The notes below the pieces were generated by a model. That model saw only the letters and a program-made list of their open reading frames with translations, did no database searches and was not told the DNA's origin. A stretch of DNA of 36,328 nt from a virus, in IMG/VR virus record IMGVR_UViG_3300013126_000105, positions 1 through 36,328 of that record; one strand, written 5' to 3'. Both the position numbers and the translations under genes were made by a program. Numbering within the stretch: position 1 is the first letter of the stretch; each line of letters starts with the position of its first letter. Shown in pieces: positions 1-7,594 of this stretch.

Positions 1-213
1 ACAGGCTATACAGGTTCTGCTGGTGAAGCTGGTGCTGCTGGTGCAACAGGCTATACAGGTTCTGCTGGTGAAGCTGGTGCTGCTGGTGCAACAGGCTATA
101 CAGGTTCTGCTGGTGAAGCTGGTTCCATTGGTTACACCGGTTCTGCTGGTGAAGCTGGTTCCATTGGTTACACCGGTTCTGCTGGTGTAACAGGTTATAC
201 AGGTTCTGGTTAC
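1..213 (+). repeat. In-frame tandem repeats encoding a collagen-like shaft
   Basis: A 45-base unit (15 codons, five Gly-X-Y triplets) occurs at 1-45 and identically at 46-90. A third copy starts at 91 and diverges after base 120 into shorter 30-base units containing GSIGYTGSAGEA. The repeats keep frame, so copy-number change would lengthen or shorten the fibre shaft without breaking the gene. Confidence 0.9.
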
Positions 214-609
214 GGCACATCTGCAAGTGTGCAGATGGGTTCACTGGGTGTTGGAACGCCAGCATCCGGAACAGCTGGTGAAATCCGTGCAACAAACAAC
301 ATCACTGCTTACTACTCTGATGAACGCTTGAAGACACGCCTTGGTGGCATTGAGAACGCTCTCGATAAAGTCTGTCAGTTATCGGGCTTCTACTACGAAG
401 CAAATGAAACAGCTCAGGCACTTGGGTATGTCGCCAAGCGTGAAGTTGGGGTCAGCGCTCAGGAAGTTCAAAAGGTTCTTCCAGAAATCGTTACAGCCGC
501 ACCCATCAGTGACGAATACTTGACTGTCTATTACGATCGTCTAACACCACTGCTGATTGAAGCAATCAAACAGCTCAAAGCTGAAATTGATGAACTAAAA
601 GGCAACTAA
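1..609 (+). CDS. Tail fibre C-terminal part, collagen-like repeats plus S74-type chaperone domain (5' partial)
   Basis: The frame is open from base 1, so the start lies outside the window. The first ~70 codons are Gly-X-Y triplets (GYT GSA GEA GAA GAT), a collagen-like shaft typical of phage fibres. From about base 315 the protein reads SDERLKTRLGGIENALDKV, the usual opening of the intramolecular chaperone of endosialidase (peptidase S74 family). It continues with GYVAKREVGVSAQEVQKVLPE and ends in a predicted coiled helix (LTPLLIEAIKQLKAEIDEL). In characterised members this domain trimerises the fibre and then cleaves itself off after a conserved Ser; SDERLK matches that region. The next gene starts directly after the stop. 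The receptor it serves is unknown. Confidence 0.88.
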   Translation, partial: TGYTGSAGEAGAAGATGYTGSAGEAGAAGATGYTGSAGEAGSIGYTGSAGEAGSIGYTGSAGVTGYTGSGYGTSASVQMGSLGVGTPASGTAGEIRATNNITAYYSDERLKTRLGGIENALDKVCQLSGFYYEANETAQALGYVAKREVGVSAQEVQKVLPEIVTAAPISDEYLTVYYDRLTPLLIEAIKQLKAEIDELKGN

Positions 610-1500
610 ATGGCGCTACCAGCATCAGGACAAATTAGTTTAACCCAAGTTAACACAGAGCTTGGTTTATCAGCAACAGCAACTATCACAATGAATGATG
701 CTGGTGTTCGTGGACTTTTTGCTGTTGCTTCAGGTGCTATTGCGATGAGCAATGGGCATGGTAAAGCAAACTATGTAGCTTTTGGCACCAAAGCAACGTA
801 CACTGCAAATTCAACATTAACTATCCCAACGGGGTGTACTGCAATTAGAGTGAAGGCATGGGGTGGTGGAGGAGGAGCAAGTGGAAGTGCTAATACCGGC
901 GGCGGTGCCGGTTTTGCTAAAGGTGATGTTTCGGTATCTGCTGGCACAGTTGTAGCTATTCGTGTAGCCGGAGGAGGTGGCAGAACCGGCCAAGCAGGAA
1001 CAAATGGCGGCGGTTCAAATTCAGCTGGAAACGCAGGAGGCGGTGGTGGATATTCGGGTGCATTTAATAATAACACCGTAAATCAAGCAAATGCTCTAAT
1101 TATAGCTGGTGGCGGTGGTGGCGCCGCCGCCTACGGCAACACCGGACACGGTGGTGGCGGTGGGGGAAGTTCTGGTTTGCGTGGCGGCGGCAGTGGGGGA
1201 ACTGGGGGTTCCCAGTCAGCCGGAGGATCGTTATCCGGGACTGCGTTGCAGGGAGGTAGTTCGTCAACTGTCTATAGTGGTGCCGGCGGAGGAGGTTATT
1301 TTGGGGGTGGTGCTGGGCGTCTTCAGTCTGGTGGTGGTGGCTCGGGATATGTAAAATCTGGGGCAACAAATTCACAAAATACCGCAGGAACAACTGGTGG
1401 AGCTGCTGCGAATACTGGTGATGCTGATTATGTTTCAGGCAAAGGAAATGGTGTCTATGTTTCTGCTGGTCAACCGGGTTATGTAGTAGTTTATTATTAA
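610..1500 (+). CDS. Gly-rich fibre-associated or adhesin-like protein
   Basis: This 296-residue protein begins with MALPASGQISLTQVNTELG, a start found on many proteins encoded beside phage tail fibres. After a short domain (about 1-75) it becomes extremely Gly-rich from about residue 85 to 245, with GGGGG runs separated by short Ser/Ala/Asn stretches, and ends in a hydrophobic strand (GQPGYVVVYY). Gly-rich motifs of this kind form polyglycine-II sandwiches in gp38-type adhesins of T4-like phages and bind outer-membrane receptors. Whether this is an adhesin or a fibre part is inference. It starts immediately after the preceding fibre stop, with AAAAGG about 8 bases upstream. Confidence 0.6.
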   Translation: MALPASGQISLTQVNTELGLSATATITMNDAGVRGLFAVASGAIAMSNGHGKANYVAFGTKATYTANSTLTIPTGCTAIRVKAWGGGGGASGSANTGGGAGFAKGDVSVSAGTVVAIRVAGGGGRTGQAGTNGGGSNSAGNAGGGGGYSGAFNNNTVNQANALIIAGGGGGAAAYGNTGHGGGGGGSSGLRGGGSGGTGGSQSAGGSLSGTALQGGSSSTVYSGAGGGGYFGGGAGRLQSGGGGSGYVKSGATNSQNTAGTTGGAAANTGDADYVSGKGNGVYVSAGQPGYVVVYY

Positions 1501-1522
1501 AGGATTAAAGGAAAATAAAAAA

Positions 1523-2128
1523 ATGTCATTTGCACACACATGGAAAGTAACACAACTGGACACATACGTTGAACACAACGGTATTCAAAATCTAGCATAC
1601 CATGTTCACTACTCTATCACAACAACAGATACGGAATCTGTTTACAAAGTAATCCAAAACATGACACACTGGCTCCCCTTTGAAGAACCAGCATTTGCTG
1701 TTCCAGCATCGCAGCTGACAGAACAGCAAATTGTGGATTATATTAAATCTCAAGTGGTTGTTGCTGATCTTGAACAAGCTGGTGAACAACAATTGCAGGA
1801 AATGAAGACCCCAACTATCACAACTATTCCGTTACCCTGGAAAACTACTGAAGAGTTATTCGAAGAAAAGAAAAATGAATTTACGTGGCACGTTCAACAC
1901 TTTATGGATCAACAAGCATCTCTGAAGGGGTATGATAATATACTATCAGCTTGCTCGTACGCGGCTTATCCCAATGCATTCCAACAAGAATCACAGTCAT
2001 TCATATTGTGGAGATCAGCGGTTTGGACATACTGCTATCAAGAACTGCAAAAAATACAAAACAATGAACGATCCATTCCTGCAGTTGAGGATTTTATTGC
2101 TGAACTCCCTGCTTTCGTAAACTTGTAA
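1523..2128 (+). CDS. Tail-fibre assembly-like protein
   Basis: This 201-residue protein has two parts. Residues ~1-95 (MSFAHTWKVTQLDTYVEHNG) are a strand-rich domain common in phage structural neighbourhoods. Residues ~115-201 are helical, with VQHFMDQQASLKGYDNILSA, a WRSAVW motif and a PAVEDFIAELP end. The pattern GYDxIxSAxSYA...FxxWRxAVW...PxxxxFxAxLP recurs in small proteins encoded next to phage tail fibres and usually annotated as fibre-assembly or chaperone proteins. The role is assigned by that resemblance and by its position between fibre genes. A GGATTAAAGGA sequence precedes the start. Confidence 0.55.
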   Translation: MSFAHTWKVTQLDTYVEHNGIQNLAYHVHYSITTTDTESVYKVIQNMTHWLPFEEPAFAVPASQLTEQQIVDYIKSQVVVADLEQAGEQQLQEMKTPTITTIPLPWKTTEELFEEKKNEFTWHVQHFMDQQASLKGYDNILSACSYAAYPNAFQQESQSFILWRSAVWTYCYQELQKIQNNERSIPAVEDFIAELPAFVNL

Positions 2129-2134
2129 CACAGA

Positions 2135-2142
2135 TATAAATA
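2135..2142 (+). promoter_or_regulatory. T4-type late promoter box TATAAATA
   Basis: An exact match to the T4 late -10 element, just after a stop codon and 78 bases before the fibre start at 2220. The long leader it would create holds the hairpins described at 2151-2219. Confidence 0.7.
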
Positions 2143-2150
2143 GATAAACA

Positions 2151-2219
2151 GGATATATATCCTCTGAACACAACGCGGTATATACTGCAACGTGTTCTCC
2201 CTAAACAACGGAGAACTTT
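2151..2219 (+). promoter_or_regulatory. Structured leader of the fibre gene with two mutually exclusive hairpins
   Basis: Three elements are visible. GGATATATATCC (2151-2162) is a perfect palindrome. GAACAC (2166-2171) pairs with GTGTTC (2192-2197) around an inner stem in 2175-2188. GTTCTCC (2194-2200) pairs perfectly with GGAGAAC (2210-2216), which contains the Shine-Dalgarno GGAG of the gene at 2220. The last two share bases 2194-2197, so they cannot form together: one hides the ribosome site, the other leaves it free. The pairing is read directly; a switching role is inference. Confidence 0.5.
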
Positions 2220-3728
2220 ATGGCACAAACTATTCTACTCAAACGCTCTGCGGTCCCTGGAAAAATCCCGCAAGTAACGGATCTGCAGACAGGCGAATTG
2301 GCCCTCAACACATACGATGGTAAGTTGTATGTCAAACAAGATGATGGTACCGAAGCAATCAAGGAAATTGGCGCTGATCCGTTTCCAACACAATCAGGTA
2401 AAGCAGGACAATTCCTAAAAACCGATGGTACACAAGTATTATGGTCAGCATCTGGTGGTACTTCTTCATTAATTGATCAAGTCGCACACGGCTTTACCGT
2501 CGGAAAAATTCTTCGCTATGATGGCACAGCATACGCATACGCTAGTGCGGATGGTGAAAATACAGCTGATGTTGTTGGTGTTGTCACAGAAGTGAATTCA
2601 GACGACAGCTTCACATTAACTACCAGTGGGATTATCAATCTTCCAGGATTTGCACTTACCCCAGGAGCTCCATACTTCTTGTCCACGTCACTATCAGGTG
2701 ATCTAACTGACGTGGAACCAACAGCCCCAGGAACAATCAGCAAACCACTGATGATTGCTCTGTCAGCAACATCCGGTTTATTTTACAACTGGCGTGGTGT
2801 AGAAAACAGTCCTGAAGTTGAAATTGACAATCTGTTACCAGATCAAACAGGCAACGCTGGGAACGTGCTAATGTCCGATGGAACATCGGCTGGGTGGATC
2901 AGTATCGCTGCTGCAACTGCTTCAACGTTTGTTGAAGCATCCAACTCGTTCACAGTCGGACAAATTGTTCGTGCAACAGGCAACCCATCGACACCATACG
3001 TGCTGGCACAAGCAAATAACGTCAGCAACTCTCAGGTGTACGGTATCGTGTCCAGTGCATCACCGACACAGTACACAGTTACAACATCAGGTCGTGTTGT
3101 CGGGTTATCAGGCCTAGTGCCTGGTTCTGTGTACTATCTCAGTGATGCAACTGCTGGTCAATTGACGGTCACTGAACCGACAACAGTAACGTCAATCAGC
3201 AAACCACTATTCATAGCAACTGACTCAACTGAAGGTGTATTTTTCAATCAACGTGGAATCGTTGTTGGAGTTGCAACGGCTACACCAGCACAGCTACTAC
3301 CAACCCAAACAGGACAGGCAGGCAAATTCCTGACAACAAATGGGTCATCCGCAAGCTGGGCAAGCATTGTGACGGGTGTCAGTTCATTCAATACTCGCAC
3401 TGGTGCTATCACCCTGACATCAACAGACGTTGCAAATGCTTTGGGCTACACACCAGCAAACAATGCAACATTGGTGTCTGGGTATCTACCACTCACAGGT
3501 GGCACACTAACAGGTGACTTGACAACATACCGTGATGCAACCCCAACAACTGGTGTGGTGTATTTGGGTAACACAGGAAATAGATACGTATCATATGACG
3601 GCACAAACTACCAAATGCCGGGAGCAAACCTATTCGTAAATGGGTCGCAGGTGATGACAGGCGCTAAAACAATTTCCACAGCAGCACCGTCTGGTGGTGC
3701 AGACGGTGACATTTGGTTCAGGGTATAA
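2220..3728 (+). CDS. Tail fibre protein (MAQTILLKRS family)
   Basis: This 502-residue protein starts MAQTILLKRSAVPGKIP and continues LQTGELALNTYDGKLYVKQ, the well-known N-terminal attachment module of many phage tail fibres. The body has two long related repeats (each with a GxxVRxDG-like strand, TTSGxxxLPG and PGxxYFLS), spaced by QTGxAGKFLxTxGxxxxW units. It ends with ISTAAPSGGADGDIWFRV, a C-terminal tag shared with the fibres at 14666 and 15749. It is a close paralogue in architecture of the gene at 15749, and each is followed by a Gly-rich adhesin-like gene. Probable host-recognition fibre; receptor unknown. Confidence 0.8.
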   Translation: MAQTILLKRSAVPGKIPQVTDLQTGELALNTYDGKLYVKQDDGTEAIKEIGADPFPTQSGKAGQFLKTDGTQVLWSASGGTSSLIDQVAHGFTVGKILRYDGTAYAYASADGENTADVVGVVTEVNSDDSFTLTTSGIINLPGFALTPGAPYFLSTSLSGDLTDVEPTAPGTISKPLMIALSATSGLFYNWRGVENSPEVEIDNLLPDQTGNAGNVLMSDGTSAGWISIAAATASTFVEASNSFTVGQIVRATGNPSTPYVLAQANNVSNSQVYGIVSSASPTQYTVTTSGRVVGLSGLVPGSVYYLSDATAGQLTVTEPTTVTSISKPLFIATDSTEGVFFNQRGIVVGVATATPAQLLPTQTGQAGKFLTTNGSSASWASIVTGVSSFNTRTGAITLTSTDVANALGYTPANNATLVSGYLPLTGGTLTGDLTTYRDATPTTGVVYLGNTGNRYVSYDGTNYQMPGANLFVNGSQVMTGAKTISTAAPSGGADGDIWFRV

Positions 3729-3740
3729 GGGGTTAATTAC

Positions 3741-4583
3741 ATGACAATACACGTAAAAACAGGTGGTGTTTGGAAAACTCCCGTATACATTTATGCAAAA
3801 ACAGGTGGAGCATGGCAAGCCGGAAACGGGTTGTCAGAAGTGTATATCAAATCCGGTGGGACTTGGATTTTACAGCACAAACTAATCACAATCAGTGCTG
3901 TGACAACAAACTACAACGTTGCAGCTGCTTGCGGCAATCCGACAAGGCCGCTAACCGTAACGATTGTGAATAATTCATACATTGCATCAACAAGTACCGG
4001 TGCTTGGGCATTTACATGCAACCTACCAGCCGGATCACAACTGTACTTCATCAACAACGGTTATGTGATTGGAGCGGGCGGTAATGGCGGTGCTGGACAA
4101 GCGGGCGGTGGAGCAGGTGGTAGCGGTGGAGCAGCTGGCGGACCAGCGTTCCTCACATACAATACCACTACAATTTGGAACAACGGCACTATAGCTGCAG
4201 GTGGTGGTGGCGGTGGCGGTTCAGCTCGTTACACATACACATACACTCAAAACAAAACAACCGTAACGTCATACAATGGTGGCGGTGGCGGTGGCGGAGG
4301 TGCAGGATACACCAAAGCCGGAGCTGGTGGAGCTGGAGGTGCAGCAGGCACAAACGGTGTTGCTGGAGGTGCCGGAGCTGGTGGAGCTTGGAATGCAGGA
4401 GGTATTGGTGGATTGACTGGTGGAACTTCTGCAGCACGCGGCGGTACCGGTGGAGGTTGGGGTGCGGCTGGTGGCACAGGTTGGTCAGGATATGGCGGTG
4501 GTGGAACATCTTACTATATTGGATACAACTCAAATGTGACATGGGCGGTTACTGGTAACCGATACGGATCCGTTCTTGCTTAA
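3741..4583 (+). CDS. Gly-rich receptor-binding adhesin-like protein
   Basis: This 280-residue protein starts with short repeats (VKTGGVWKTP, AKTGGAWQAG, IKSGGTWILQ), a pattern of phage tail-tip proteins. A strand-rich domain follows (to ~110), then Gly-rich blocks from about 111 to 255 with aromatic loops (ARYTYTYTQN, WSGYGGGGTSYY) between them. The end SNVTWAVTGNRYGSVLA is nearly the same as that of the gene at 17393 (SNVTWAAAGTRLGVAV). Gly-rich motifs with hypervariable loops are the design of T4-like gp38 adhesins. I infer a distal receptor-binding role. It follows the fibre at 2220 by 12 bases and is likely co-expressed with it. Confidence 0.62.
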   Translation: MTIHVKTGGVWKTPVYIYAKTGGAWQAGNGLSEVYIKSGGTWILQHKLITISAVTTNYNVAAACGNPTRPLTVTIVNNSYIASTSTGAWAFTCNLPAGSQLYFINNGYVIGAGGNGGAGQAGGGAGGSGGAAGGPAFLTYNTTTIWNNGTIAAGGGGGGGSARYTYTYTQNKTTVTSYNGGGGGGGGAGYTKAGAGGAGGAAGTNGVAGGAGAGGAWNAGGIGGLTGGTSAARGGTGGGWGAAGGTGWSGYGGGGTSYYIGYNSNVTWAVTGNRYGSVLA

Positions 4584-4591
4584 TTATACAT

Positions 4592-4619
4592 TGTGTTGTA
4601 AAAGCATAAATACAACACA
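4592..4619 (+). promoter_or_regulatory. Late promoter box CATAAATA inside a perfect inverted repeat
   Basis: TGTGTTGTA (4592-4600) and TACAACACA (4611-4619) are exact reverse complements with a 10-base spacer. The late box CATAAATA occupies 4605-4612, 28 bases before the start at 4640, so it spans the spacer and one arm. RNA from upstream could fold here as a weak terminator; as DNA the symmetry could bind a protein. Either role is inference. Confidence 0.55.
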
Positions 4620-4639
4620 CCAAACAAAAGGAATACAAA

Positions 4640-5020
4640 ATGACAGCTAAACTAAACATTAAAATCGTTGGAATTGACCCACAATCGCAATCAGTACTGG
4701 TTGCATGCAACACTTCTGAAAGCGTCAAAGCACTGGACGAGTACGCTCCAATCGCGTTCAGCATGGTCGGTCACGAAGCCACGTCCCCTGAAGAATTCCT
4801 GCAGTCGATTGTTAGCATCGCTAACATCCAAGCTCGTGCACAGGATGAGATGGACAAAAAAGCTGCAACATTTAATCTTGACGCATGGATTGGCGCATCA
4901 ACAGCAGTTGATCTACCACCTGACCCAAAGGAAAATAGTGTTCAGGACGGATCCATCACAATACCAGCTGCTGGTGAATCTCAATTATCTCCAATTCAAA
5001 ATCCCGAGGTGTCTCTATGA
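4640..5020 (+). CDS. Unrecognised small tail-region protein
   Basis: I do not recognise this 126-residue protein. It is soluble-looking: residues ~1-85 are mixed strand/helix (LNIKIVGIDPQSQSVLVACN, then helical EEFLQSIVSIANIQARAQDE) and the last ~35 residues are Pro/Ser-rich and probably disordered. AAGGAA lies 7 bases before the start and a late box 28 bases before it. Its stop overlaps the next start as ATGA, so it is translationally coupled to the cupin-like gene at 5017. It is probably a late virion or tail-assembly protein; no function can be assigned. Confidence 0.6.
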   Translation: MTAKLNIKIVGIDPQSQSVLVACNTSESVKALDEYAPIAFSMVGHEATSPEEFLQSIVSIANIQARAQDEMDKKAATFNLDAWIGASTAVDLPPDPKENSVQDGSITIPAAGESQLSPIQNPEVSL

Positions 5021-5532
5021 TTGTACAAAATTCTGTTAACACGGGTGGATTCTTGTACTGCAATCTGTACGTGGGTCCACACCAAACGGGTGAATATTTA
5101 AACGACGGTACTGGACACTATCACCAGGCTGCTTACATCATTGAAGGTGATGGAACGGCTACATCATCAGCTGAAAAACCACCATTACCACGAGAAACCT
5201 CACATCTTACAACTGGGTTATTTGTTGATTTGTCACACTCTCGCGGAGCAAACACAGACATTAAGACGTATGAGACAGGAACCAGCATGATGTTCTTTAA
5301 TCCAATTCCTGATACTCGCGAGTTGGACATTGTGATCGCCAAAGGTAAAGACACACAAACTCTACAGCTAACACCTCAGGATGGCATTCGCACTGTGATT
5401 GTTAGCATTGTTGGTACAGCAATCGCAAACAGCAAGGAACTCAAAGCATCACAATATGCTATCGTGTCAAAACCGGTTTCGATCCAACTCGAACCAACAG
5501 GTGTTATTGCTATTGTAAAACATTCCAGATAA
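5017..5532 (+). CDS. Cupin-like beta-rich protein, paralogue of the gene at 12354
   Basis: This 171-residue protein contains GTGHYHQAAYIIEGDGTA (about residues 30-48), which looks like the first strand pair of a small cupin or jelly-roll barrel, and MMFFNPIPDTRELDIVIAKG near residue 95. The gene at 12354 shares the same landmarks at the same places (GDGSYHQAAYILAGSATVT, ILFNPTPASNVLKIQVFQ, VVALTGTAFVNN versus IVSIVGTAIANS) and ends alike (IAIVKHSR versus IAIVRE). Only one of the usual cupin histidine pairs is seen, so metal binding is uncertain. It follows its upstream neighbour by ATGA overlap and directly precedes the lipid operon. Function unknown; a structural or assembly role fits the late context. 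Confidence 0.6.
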   Translation: MIVQNSVNTGGFLYCNLYVGPHQTGEYLNDGTGHYHQAAYIIEGDGTATSSAEKPPLPRETSHLTTGLFVDLSHSRGANTDIKTYETGTSMMFFNPIPDTRELDIVIAKGKDTQTLQLTPQDGIRTVIVSIVGTAIANSKELKASQYAIVSKPVSIQLEPTGVIAIVKHSR

Positions 5533-5536
5533 ACTC

Positions 5537-5565
5537 TTGACTTTGGTGTGTGACTATGGTATAAT
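5537..5565 (+). promoter_or_regulatory. Near-consensus sigma70 promoter of the lipid operon
   Basis: TTGACT (5537-5542) and TATAAT (5560-5565) are separated by exactly 17 bases. Transcription would begin near 5572 and give a short leader containing the Shine-Dalgarno AGGAG just before the start at 5590. It starts right after the stop of the cupin-like gene. The -10 is a perfect match, pointing to use by unmodified host RNA polymerase. Confidence 0.82.
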
Positions 5566-5589
5566 AGTCCTATCAAAACAGGAGTTAAA

Positions 5590-6816
5590 ATGGAACAGTA
5601 TGTAATCACCGGGATGGGGTTATACAATGACCTCGGTAAAAATACCGAGTCAAGTTGGTTGGGATTGTTGCAAGGCAAAAGCACAATCAAACCAGTCCAA
5701 TGGCCAGAAGATGACCTAAACAGATTTCCCCAATCTTATTCAAACCTAAAAACAAATATTGGGGGCATCTGCACACCTCCATCACCAGATGAATGCATTG
5801 ACAAGTTCTCCAAATACTGGAAGGACTGGGATCCTAATACTCGCGTTGGCCTGCTGTCCGTCGATGAGGCTATCACATCATCAAAATTAACATCATCGAA
5901 TACTGGTGTTATATTCAGCACATTTGGTGCTGGCACATCAATCAGGTTGGAGGTGTTCACGGCCATTCACACAGGCAAAGTTCGCTTTTCTCCGCGCAAG
6001 TGTCTTAACATCGGGCTTGATTTCCCGGCAGCTCAGATCGCAGCAATATATGGGTTCAATGGTCCCAACACCAGTCTTGATAGTGCTTGTACAACAGGAC
6101 TAACATCAATTCAGCAAGCCGTCAATACACTAAAAGCGCATCCGGAGTTGGATGCGATGGTTGTCGGTGGCACTGATTGCATGTTTGAACCCATTTACAT
6201 ATTCTGGTTTCAAAGTCTTGGTGCATTAAGCCCAACAGGCACTAGTGCTCCATTTGACACAAATAGAAATGGGTTTGTGCTCGGTGAAGGTGCAGGAACT
6301 ATCATCATTGAACCAAAATCCAAAGCCATTGCACGTGGAGCAACTATATATGGTATAGTGTCTGGCAGTGGCAATAGCACCCTATTTGATAGTGATACAA
6401 GCCCTGATCCACTGGGTAATGGAGCAAAGTGGTGTATGTCGCAAGCCGTGGAGAGAGCGGGAATAACATTTGACCAGATCGATTATGTGAGCGCACATGC
6501 TACAGGAACACCTGTTGGTGATGAAATCGAGTATAATGCTGTTGCAGAGCTGATGCCCGGGCGAGTTGTTGTCAGCAACAAAGGGCAGATCGGGCACTGT
6601 ATGGCAGCTGCTGGTATTATCGAAACTATCTACACCATACAAGCCATGAACAATGCTACAACACCATTCAACGCCAATCTAACAGACCCTATTGGGGCGG
6701 GTGATGTTGTTTTACCAACAAGACCTACAAGTCTAAATATCAAATACGCCATCAAAAACAGTTTCGGTTTTGGTGGTCGAAACGCTTCTGTTGTGTTGGA
6801 GAGATGGGATGGTTAA
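5590..6816 (+). CDS. Beta-ketoacyl-ACP synthase, FabF/KAS II-like
   Basis: This enzyme would condense an acyl chain with malonyl-ACP, the chain-lengthening step of type II fatty-acid synthesis. At 408 residues it has normal FabF length. All catalytic residues are present: nucleophile Cys167 in LDSACTTGLTSIQ, His303 in SAHATGTPVGDE, Lys331 and His336 in NKGQIGHCMAAAG, with the same 5-residue Lys-His spacing as E. coli FabF (Lys335/His340). The C-terminal loop NSFGFGGRNASVVL is intact. The N-terminus (MEQYVITGMGLYNDLGKNTE) matches the family. It is the first gene of the operon, with AGGAG upstream and a strong promoter. A polyketide-type KS cannot be excluded, but the fatty-acid reading is favoured by the FabI-like gene downstream. 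Confidence 0.93.
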   Translation: MEQYVITGMGLYNDLGKNTESSWLGLLQGKSTIKPVQWPEDDLNRFPQSYSNLKTNIGGICTPPSPDECIDKFSKYWKDWDPNTRVGLLSVDEAITSSKLTSSNTGVIFSTFGAGTSIRLEVFTAIHTGKVRFSPRKCLNIGLDFPAAQIAAIYGFNGPNTSLDSACTTGLTSIQQAVNTLKAHPELDAMVVGGTDCMFEPIYIFWFQSLGALSPTGTSAPFDTNRNGFVLGEGAGTIIIEPKSKAIARGATIYGIVSGSGNSTLFDSDTSPDPLGNGAKWCMSQAVERAGITFDQIDYVSAHATGTPVGDEIEYNAVAELMPGRVVVSNKGQIGHCMAAAGIIETIYTIQAMNNATTPFNANLTDPIGAGDVVLPTRPTSLNIKYAIKNSFGFGGRNASVVLERWDG

Positions 6817-7594
6817 CTTAATACAACCAAACAAATACATACCAACGGCCATTCAGATATTAACGCCGTTGTTTATATGGATGGGCATTCAATCCACCGA
6901 TGATTGGGTCTGGTGGATTGTTGCGCTTGTATTTTTTCTATGCTACAGAATGATTGGGCATGGTGTGGGGTTGCACAGATATTACTGTCACAGTCAATTC
7001 ACGACGAGTAAAATTGGGGAATGGATTATTGGATGGTTCAGCTTGATGAGCTGTGTGGGGTCTCCATCCAGTTACACTATGGTTCATCTGGTTCATCACA
7101 GATACAGTGATACGGATAAAGACCCTCATGGACCAACAAAGGGGATTAAATCCCTGTTCTATGGGTTTTGGAAACCACCAATGGATTTGTCAAACACACC
7201 AGTATTCACACGGCGCTTATCACAATTGATTCCATATATGTGGATACACAACTGGTATTGGCCTTTGATTCTAGCAAATGCAGTTGCATTATATCTAATT
7301 GATTACAAAGTGTTTTTATTTGTATGGCTGATACCAATGAGCATAACAATATGGGAAATTGCATATTCTACTTATTTTTCGCACTGGACACCGTCAGGCA
7401 ATAGAGCACTCAATCACAAAAATATAATTGGATATCTGTGTCCATTCCACGAATATCTACACAAAACACACCACGATTATCCAATGCTGGGGGATCATGC
7501 TTTGAACAAAGGCGAAGTTGATTTCACATACAAACTGTGCAAATTATTTGCAACAAGCTGGAAACAAGAACACTTGAAGGACAAAACGCTATGA
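6809..7594 (+). CDS. Membrane fatty-acid desaturase 1 (SCD/delta-9 type)
   Basis: This 261-residue integral-membrane di-iron desaturase carries the three histidine boxes of acyl-CoA/acyl-lipid desaturases: HRYYCH (56-61), HLVHH (93-97) and HKTHH (218-222). A conserved DTDKDPHG follows box 2. Two hydrophobic hairpins (about 12-50 and 148-190) bracket the boxes as in stearoyl-CoA desaturase. Such enzymes use O2 and two electrons to put a cis double bond into a saturated chain. I chose ATG 6809 rather than an upstream in-frame start because MVNLIQPNKYI aligns with the starts of its paralogues and GGAGAG lies 5 bases before it. It overlaps the KAS gene by 8 bases. Regiospecificity cannot be read from the sequence. 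Confidence 0.9.
   Translation: MVNLIQPNKYIPTAIQILTPLFIWMGIQSTDDWVWWIVALVFFLCYRMIGHGVGLHRYYCHSQFTTSKIGEWIIGWFSLMSCVGSPSSYTMVHLVHHRYSDTDKDPHGPTKGIKSLFYGFWKPPMDLSNTPVFTRRLSQLIPYMWIHNWYWPLILANAVALYLIDYKVFLFVWLIPMSITIWEIAYSTYFSHWTPSGNRALNHKNIIGYLCPFHEYLHKTHHDYPMLGDHALNKGEVDFTYKLCKLFATSWKQEHLKDKTL

Noticed and set aside
1-213. Short-period direct repeats resembling a CRISPR array
   Set aside because: The repeats are contiguous, in frame and encode Gly-X-Y triplets; there are no unique spacers.
4189-4542. Long antisense and alternate-frame ORFs over the Gly-rich genes (also near 771-1393, 17769-18188 and 19282-19563)
   Set aside because: They arise from GGN-rich or GAN-rich codons read in other frames, give low-complexity His/Pro or Ser strings, and lack ribosome sites.
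4592-4619. Transposon end or att site from the inverted repeat
   Set aside because: No matching copy, transposase or integrase is present in the window; the repeat is better explained by its overlap with a late promoter.
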